Of a stretch of DNA of 33,176 nucleotides, positions 29,443-33,176 are shown piece by piece; the stretch's first letter is position 1, and each line of letters begins with the position of its first letter. The stretch spans positions 1 through 33,176 of the forward strand of contig JALFRH010000232.1 in NCBI GenBank assembly GCA_022785155.1. The letters run 5' to 3'. The translations under genes and the position numbers were made by a program. This DNA is from Spirochaetales bacterium (GTDB lineage: Bacteria; Spirochaetota; Spirochaetia; Sphaerochaetales; Sphaerochaetaceae). The notes under the pieces are model-generated. The model ran no database searches. It was not told where the DNA came from and worked only from the letters and a program-made list of their open reading frames with translations.

Positions 29443-31910
29443 TTTACCGCCTTTCCGAAGGCTTCGGCCTGGAGGAAGGTCTCTTCCTCCCTTTCCTTTT
29501 TCTCTTTTTCCTTCCTTTCCTTCTCGATTTTATCCAGCTCTTCCTTGTCCAGTCTCTTGGAAGCTTCGGATGGGAATGCAATGTTGATCACTTCCTGGAT
29601 ATCCTTTACAGGATGGAAGACGACTTCCCCCTTGACCTCATCGTCAAGCTTTTCCAGATCCCTGATATTAGAGAATGGAATTATGATTTCTTTTATTCCA
29701 TTTCTTCTTGCACCAAGGATCTTTTCCTTCAAGCCTCCGATGGCTTCAACCTTTCCGGTAAGGGTAAGTTCTCCTGTCATGGCAAGCTTCTCCTTGACGC
29801 TTGTCTCCCTATACATGGACCAAAGGGCTGTAAAGAGTGTTATGCCTGCACTTGGTCCATCCTTAGGTACCGCCCCTTCAGGGCAGTGGAGATGTATGGA
29901 GTGGTTTTCGAAGAAGGAAATATCCAAGCCTCTGAGATATGCTTCTTCCTTTACTCTTGAGAAGGCGATGGACACGGATTCCTTCATTACATCCCCCAGC
30001 TGACCTGTGATCTTCATTTCGCCTTTCTGAGGCAGGGCTACGGCTTCCACAGGTATTACATCTCCGCCGGCGCTTGTCCATGCCAGACCCATAGCCATAC
30101 CAATGGTGTCTGCAACCCTGATTTCATCGGATGGAAAGAGTGGAAGGCCAAGATAATCCTTGATATCCTTTGAGCTTACCTTTACAGGAAGCTTCATCTC
30201 TTCTTCAGGTGTCTCCAGAATCTTCAGGGTAACCTTCCTCATGATTTTATCAAGCTGGTTCTTGTACTGTCTTACACCTGCTTCCCTTGCATATTCCTCT
30301 GCAACTTTACCAAGGGATTTGTCGTCGATTCTGAACTCCTTCTTCTTAAGGCCGTTTTTCTTCATCAAGTCTGGAACAAGATACTCTTTTCCAATGTGTA
30401 TCTTCTCCAGGGGGGTATATCCTTCCATCTCTATGACCTCCATTCTGTCATAGAGAGGCCTTGGAATTCTTGAGAGATCGTTGGCTGTAACTATAAATAG
30501 AACCTTTGACAGATCGTATGGAAGATCCAGATACAGGTCCCTGAAGTTTACATTCTGTTCCGGGTCCAAGACTTCAAGGAGAGCTGAAGCAGGGTCTCCG
30601 TTGATGCTTTCACCCATTTTATCGATTTCATCGATGAGGATTACAGGGTCCACGGTCTTTACATTCTTTACAGCCTGGATGAGCTTTCCAGGCAGTGCCC
30701 CGATGTAGGTTCTTCTGTGGCCCTTGATTTCCGCTTCATCCCTCATTCCGCCTACGCTGAAACGGTAGAACTTCTTGCCCAAAGCCTTGGCTATGGATGA
30801 AGCTACACTGGTTTTTCCTACTCCCGGAGGGCCTGCCAGGCATATGATGGCACCCTTTGTACTTTGGGCCTTAAGCCTGGAGGCAAGGAATTCAACAATC
30901 CTCTCCTTGACTTCCTTCATTCCATAGTGGTCCTTTTCCAGCTGTTCCTTCACCTTTGTGATGGAGTAGTCTGGAACTTTGTCTTCAAAAGAGAAGGGGA
31001 GATCAAGGATAGTCTCCACATAGGATTTTGTAAGCATGTACTCTGCGTTCATCGGGTCTAGGTTCATGAGTTTCTGCAGTTCCCTGTCTACAGTCTCCCT
31101 ATACTCCATAGGCAGTTCCTTTGTAGCTGCACGCTGGAAAATGTCACCCTTGGAAGGAGCATTTGACAATGAAGAGTTGCCCAAAACTCCGTTCAGCTCC
31201 TGGGTAAGCATTCTGATCTGTTCCCTGAGGATGGCTTCCTTGTTTCTGCTTTTGACTCTGTTGATGAAGTCGGCTTTGATCTGCTCTTCTTTATCAAGGA
31301 TCTCTTTTTCTCCTGCAATATAGGAAGTGAGATCGTTGACTCTCTTTTTGCGGTCGGTGGATTCAAGGATCTCCTCCAAGAATTCCTTTGGAGCGCTTAC
31401 AAGAGAAGATGCCGCATACCAGCAGATGGCGTCTGCATCATTGAAGTTCGAGATATTGACATCTGTGGCAAAGGAGAATACCTGGGTCTTGGCAAGGGAT
31501 GTCACAAGATCCTTAAGTATTCTTACATATGGAGTAAGGACCTTGTCTGAAACAGGCTTGTCCACTATATCTGAAACATTGGCCACTATTGGAAGGGGTT
31601 CTGTTAGTATGGAATCTATGGAGACCCTCTTCAATGTGGAGACAAATACATGGATGCAGTTGTTCGGCAGCTTTATGAACTTTGATATCTTTGCCAAGGT
31701 TCCGACCTTTCTGAGGATGTCCTTTTCATCCTTAAGGACGGCAACGAATATGCCGCCGTTTTTCTCAATGGCATAGTTGATGGCCTTTATGTCGTCGGGT
31801 CTTGCGATCATCAAAGTTGTAAAGGTTTCAGGAAAGAGAGGTCTCTCCGTCAAAGCCAGAACAGGTGCTGATGTTACATTTATTTCGTTTTTATTGGTTG
31901 TTTCGTTCAT
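29433..31910 (-). CDS. lon: ATP-dependent protease Lon
   Basis: This 825-aa protein has an N-terminal LON substrate-binding domain (APVLALTERPLFPETFTTLM), an AAA+ domain with Walker A GPPGVGKTSVASSIAKAL and Walker B VILIDEIDKMG, and a serine-lysine protease domain. The catalytic serine is in PKDGPSAGITLF and the catalytic lysine is in TGKVEAIGGLKEK. The last ~45 residues form a highly charged E/K helix tail (EELDKIEKERKEKEKKEREEE) beyond the usual end. It degrades misfolded and regulatory proteins in the cytoplasm. AGGAAA lies 7 nt before ATG 31910. It is first gene of the operon with the U32, TPR-like and GT2 genes. Confidence 0.96.
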   Translation of the reverse strand: MNETTNKNEINVTSAPVLALTERPLFPETFTTLMIARPDDIKAINYAIEKNGGIFVAVLKDEKDILRKVGTLAKISKFIKLPNNCIHVFVSTLKRVSIDSILTEPLPIVANVSDIVDKPVSDKVLTPYVRILKDLVTSLAKTQVFSFATDVNISNFNDADAICWYAASSLVSAPKEFLEEILESTDRKKRVNDLTSYIAGEKEILDKEEQIKADFINRVKSRNKEAILREQIRMLTQELNGVLGNSSLSNAPSKGDIFQRAATKELPMEYRETVDRELQKLMNLDPMNAEYMLTKSYVETILDLPFSFEDKVPDYSITKVKEQLEKDHYGMKEVKERIVEFLASRLKAQSTKGAIICLAGPPGVGKTSVASSIAKALGKKFYRFSVGGMRDEAEIKGHRRTYIGALPGKLIQAVKNVKTVDPVILIDEIDKMGESINGDPASALLEVLDPEQNVNFRDLYLDLPYDLSKVLFIVTANDLSRIPRPLYDRMEVIEMEGYTPLEKIHIGKEYLVPDLMKKNGLKKKEFRIDDKSLGKVAEEYAREAGVRQYKNQLDKIMRKVTLKILETPEEEMKLPVKVSSKDIKDYLGLPLFPSDEIRVADTIGMAMGLAWTSAGGDVIPVEAVALPQKGEMKITGQLGDVMKESVSIAFSRVKEEAYLRGLDISFFENHSIHLHCPEGAVPKDGPSAGITLFTALWSMYRETSVKEKLAMTGELTLTGKVEAIGGLKEKILGARRNGIKEIIIPFSNIRDLEKLDDEVKGEVVFHPVKDIQEVINIAFPSEASKRLDKEELDKIEKERKEKEKKEREEETFLQAEAFGKAVKWQ

Positions 31911-32034
31911 CTTTGTTTCCTAACAATGAATATAATAGTAAAAATTCCTACTAGAAAGAAGGCGTAGTGGAAAAAGGGTGAAAATTACACCTTTCTCCAC
32001 ATATTCTTACTTTTCCCTTCTTTAATCCATACCC

Positions 32035-32063
32035 TTGAAAAACATAGGTGAGACAATAATTAT
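32035..32063 (+). promoter_or_regulatory. Weak candidate promoter toward the carbamate kinase gene
   Basis: TTGAAA (32035-32040), a 17-bp spacer and AATTAT (32058-32063) could drive arcC with a leader of about 95 nt. It overlaps the -10 box of the opposing lon promoter. Confidence 0.35.
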
Positions 32064-32087
32064 AGGCGAAAGGGTTGTTGGAAACAA
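32059..32087 (-). promoter_or_regulatory. lon promoter
   Basis: On the minus strand TTGTTT (32087-32082), a 17-bp spacer and a consensus TATAAT (32064-32059) form a good vegetative promoter, giving a leader of about 140 nt. I saw no CIRCE inverted repeat. Confidence 0.55.
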
Positions 32088-32112
32088 AGCTTTCTACAAA
32101 TTGAAAGAAAAA

Positions 32113-32149
32113 TGTTGCAATTTGTTGCAATCGTGTTAACCTCTTAACG
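32113..32149. repeat. TTGCAAT direct repeat and GTTAA/TTAAC inverted repeat before arcC
   Basis: GTTGCAAT occurs twice exactly 10 bp apart (TTGCAA at 32115 and 32125), so both face the same side of the helix. GTTAA-CCTC-TTAAC (32035+100 to 32148) follows at once and ends 14 nt before the arcC start. The arrangement looks like an operator. Confidence 0.45.
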
Positions 32150-32162
32150 TGAGGAAATCAAA

Positions 32163-33107
32163 ATGGAAAGCAAACTTATTGTAATTGCCATTGGTGGAAA
32201 CTCTCTCATCGAGGATTCCAAACACGTAACGGTACAGAGTCAGTATGATGCAGCAAATAAGACGGCGAAGCATATTGCACGTCTGGTTCAGGCAGGAAAC
32301 AGAGTGGTCATTGCCCATGGTAACGGACCACAGGTAGGATATATTCTCAGAAGAGCAGAATTGGCTCAGAATCAACTTCACAGAGTCCCACTTGATTCTT
32401 GTGTTGCAGATACCCAGGGAGCCATTGGATACCAACTGCAGATGGCTCTTGGCAACCAGATGGCCGCTGACGGCTTGAAGAAGAATATCGCCACAGTTGT
32501 GACTCAGGTTGAGGTGAAGGCAGATGATCCTTCCTTCCAGAAGCCTACAAAGCCCATTGGATCATTTATGTCTGAAGAAGACGCCATGGAGCGGAAACAA
32601 AAGGATGGCTGGAGTGTAGTTGAAGACGCAGGAAGAGGCTGGAGAAGAGTCGTTGCATCCCCCAAGCCTGTTTCCATCATCGAATTGGAGACCATCAGAT
32701 GCCTCTTGGACAACGGAGTCATCGTCATTGCAGCCGGTGGCGGCGGTATTCCTGTCGTCAGGGATGAAAATGGCTTCTTGAAGGGAAAAGAAGCTGTAAT
32801 AGACAAGGACTTGGCTGCAGCAATGCTTGCCAAAGACCTTAACGCAGATATGTTCGTCATATCCACTGCAGTTCCTAAAGTCTGCCTCAACTATGGAAAG
32901 AGCAATGAAAAGAAGCTGGATTCCATTACCACGGATGAAGCAAGGGAGTATATCAATGAAGGACACTTCGCTCCTGGCTCGATGCTTCCGAAAATCCAGG
33001 CTTTGGTTGACTTCGTAGATACCACAGGAAATATTGGAATCGTAACTGATCCTGAGCATCTCTATGACGCAGTATATGGAGAACAAGGAACTAAGATTCA
33101 AAACTGA
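32163..33107 (+). CDS. arcC: Carbamate kinase
   Basis: This 314-aa amino acid kinase-fold enzyme makes ATP from carbamoyl phosphate and ADP, the last step of arginine or purine/allantoin fermentation. Motifs are IVIAIGGNSLI, VVIAHGNGPQVGYI, ADTQGAIGYQLQMAL, AAGGGGIPVV and VIDKDLAAAMLA. GAGG lies 8 nt before ATG 32163. arcA and arcB are not within the window, so the carbamoyl phosphate source is unknown. It is divergent from lon and closes with a strong terminator, so it appears to be transcribed alone. Confidence 0.96.
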   Translation: MESKLIVIAIGGNSLIEDSKHVTVQSQYDAANKTAKHIARLVQAGNRVVIAHGNGPQVGYILRRAELAQNQLHRVPLDSCVADTQGAIGYQLQMALGNQMAADGLKKNIATVVTQVEVKADDPSFQKPTKPIGSFMSEEDAMERKQKDGWSVVEDAGRGWRRVVASPKPVSIIELETIRCLLDNGVIVIAAGGGGIPVVRDENGFLKGKEAVIDKDLAAAMLAKDLNADMFVISTAVPKVCLNYGKSNEKKLDSITTDEAREYINEGHFAPGSMLPKIQALVDFVDTTGNIGIVTDPEHLYDAVYGEQGTKIQN

Positions 33108-33134
33108 TTATAGACTTATATGCCAATTGGTCTT

Positions 33135-33176
33135 GGACAGGTAGGAAAGCCATTCTTTTCTTCCTGTCCTTTATTA
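33135..33176 (+). terminator. Terminator of arcC
   Basis: GGACAGG (33135-33141) and CCTGTCC (33163-33169) form a 7-bp stem, extendable inside by AGGAAAG/CTTTTCTT, followed by TTTATTA at the window edge. Confidence 0.8.

Noticed and set aside
31911-32162. CIRCE or other heat-shock operator before lon
   Set aside because: No TTAGCACTC-N9-GAGTGCTAA-like inverted repeat is present; the visible lon promoter is of vegetative type.

Overview
This 33 kb window reads as a compact, moderately AT-rich bacterial chromosome segment. It is most likely from a host-associated, fermentative spirochaete (Treponema/Sphaerochaeta-like). That is an inference from several things: a small Hc1-type histone-like protein, an acetate kinase with a C-terminal extension, an unrecognised barrel-like secreted protein, galactoside use, and the overall codon style. 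No 16S rRNA or other decisive marker is present.

Layout. Bases 1-3730 are a low-density accessory stretch. It holds the tail of an unknown gene, a DUF3784-type membrane protein, a decayed yjdF (DUF2992) pseudogene and an AlbA_2/Schlafen-type ATP-binding regulator. Two exact 54-bp copies of a palindromic repeat precede the two intact genes, and a duplicated terminator block is present. The stretch ends at a tRNA-Pro(UGG) gene. From 3.8 kb onward the DNA is dense housekeeping and metabolic sequence: nth (endonuclease III), rpmB (L28), homoserine dehydrogenase fused to a degenerate aspartokinase, thrC, a MATE transporter, a 7TM LytS-type histidine kinase, an amidohydrolase, a family 4 glycosidase, galK, a short RecQ helicase, ackA, an unknown secreted protein, cysS, an ECF sigma factor with a zinc-finger anti-sigma factor, a second MATE transporter, valS and the Hc1-like protein. 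Then comes a leftward run of lon, a U32/TrhP-like gene, a TPR-like periplasmic protein and a GT2 glycosyltransferase. Carbamate kinase closes the window.

How the genes work together. The thrA-like gene and thrC form a two-gene threonine operon whose only visible entry is through or close to the rpmB terminator. The GH4 glycosidase and galactokinase would liberate and phosphorylate galactose-type sugars, although they are convergent and not one operon. Acetate kinase and carbamate kinase both make ATP by substrate-level phosphorylation, which fits a fermenter. The cysS-sigma-anti-sigma genes look co-transcribed, as do lon-U32-TPR-GT2, where junctions overlap or nearly touch.

Most notable points. 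(1) The aspartokinase half of the ThrA-like fusion has lost the K-F-G-G-T-S, G-R-x-G-S-D and D-x-D-G motifs while keeping its ACT and homoserine dehydrogenase parts, so it looks like a regulatory pseudokinase. (2) The 54-bp palindromic element sits about 41-50 bp in front of two unrelated leftward genes, and the ORF track mistakes it for a shared N-terminus. (3) A yjdF pseudogene with identifiable lesions is present. (4) The tRNA-Pro promoter overlaps the nth start codon. (5) The rpmB leader can form a pseudoknot. (6) A pair of direct repeats lies in the GH4 promoter. (7) Several Shine-Dalgarno-less starts have promoter boxes placed for leaderless or nearly leaderless mRNAs.
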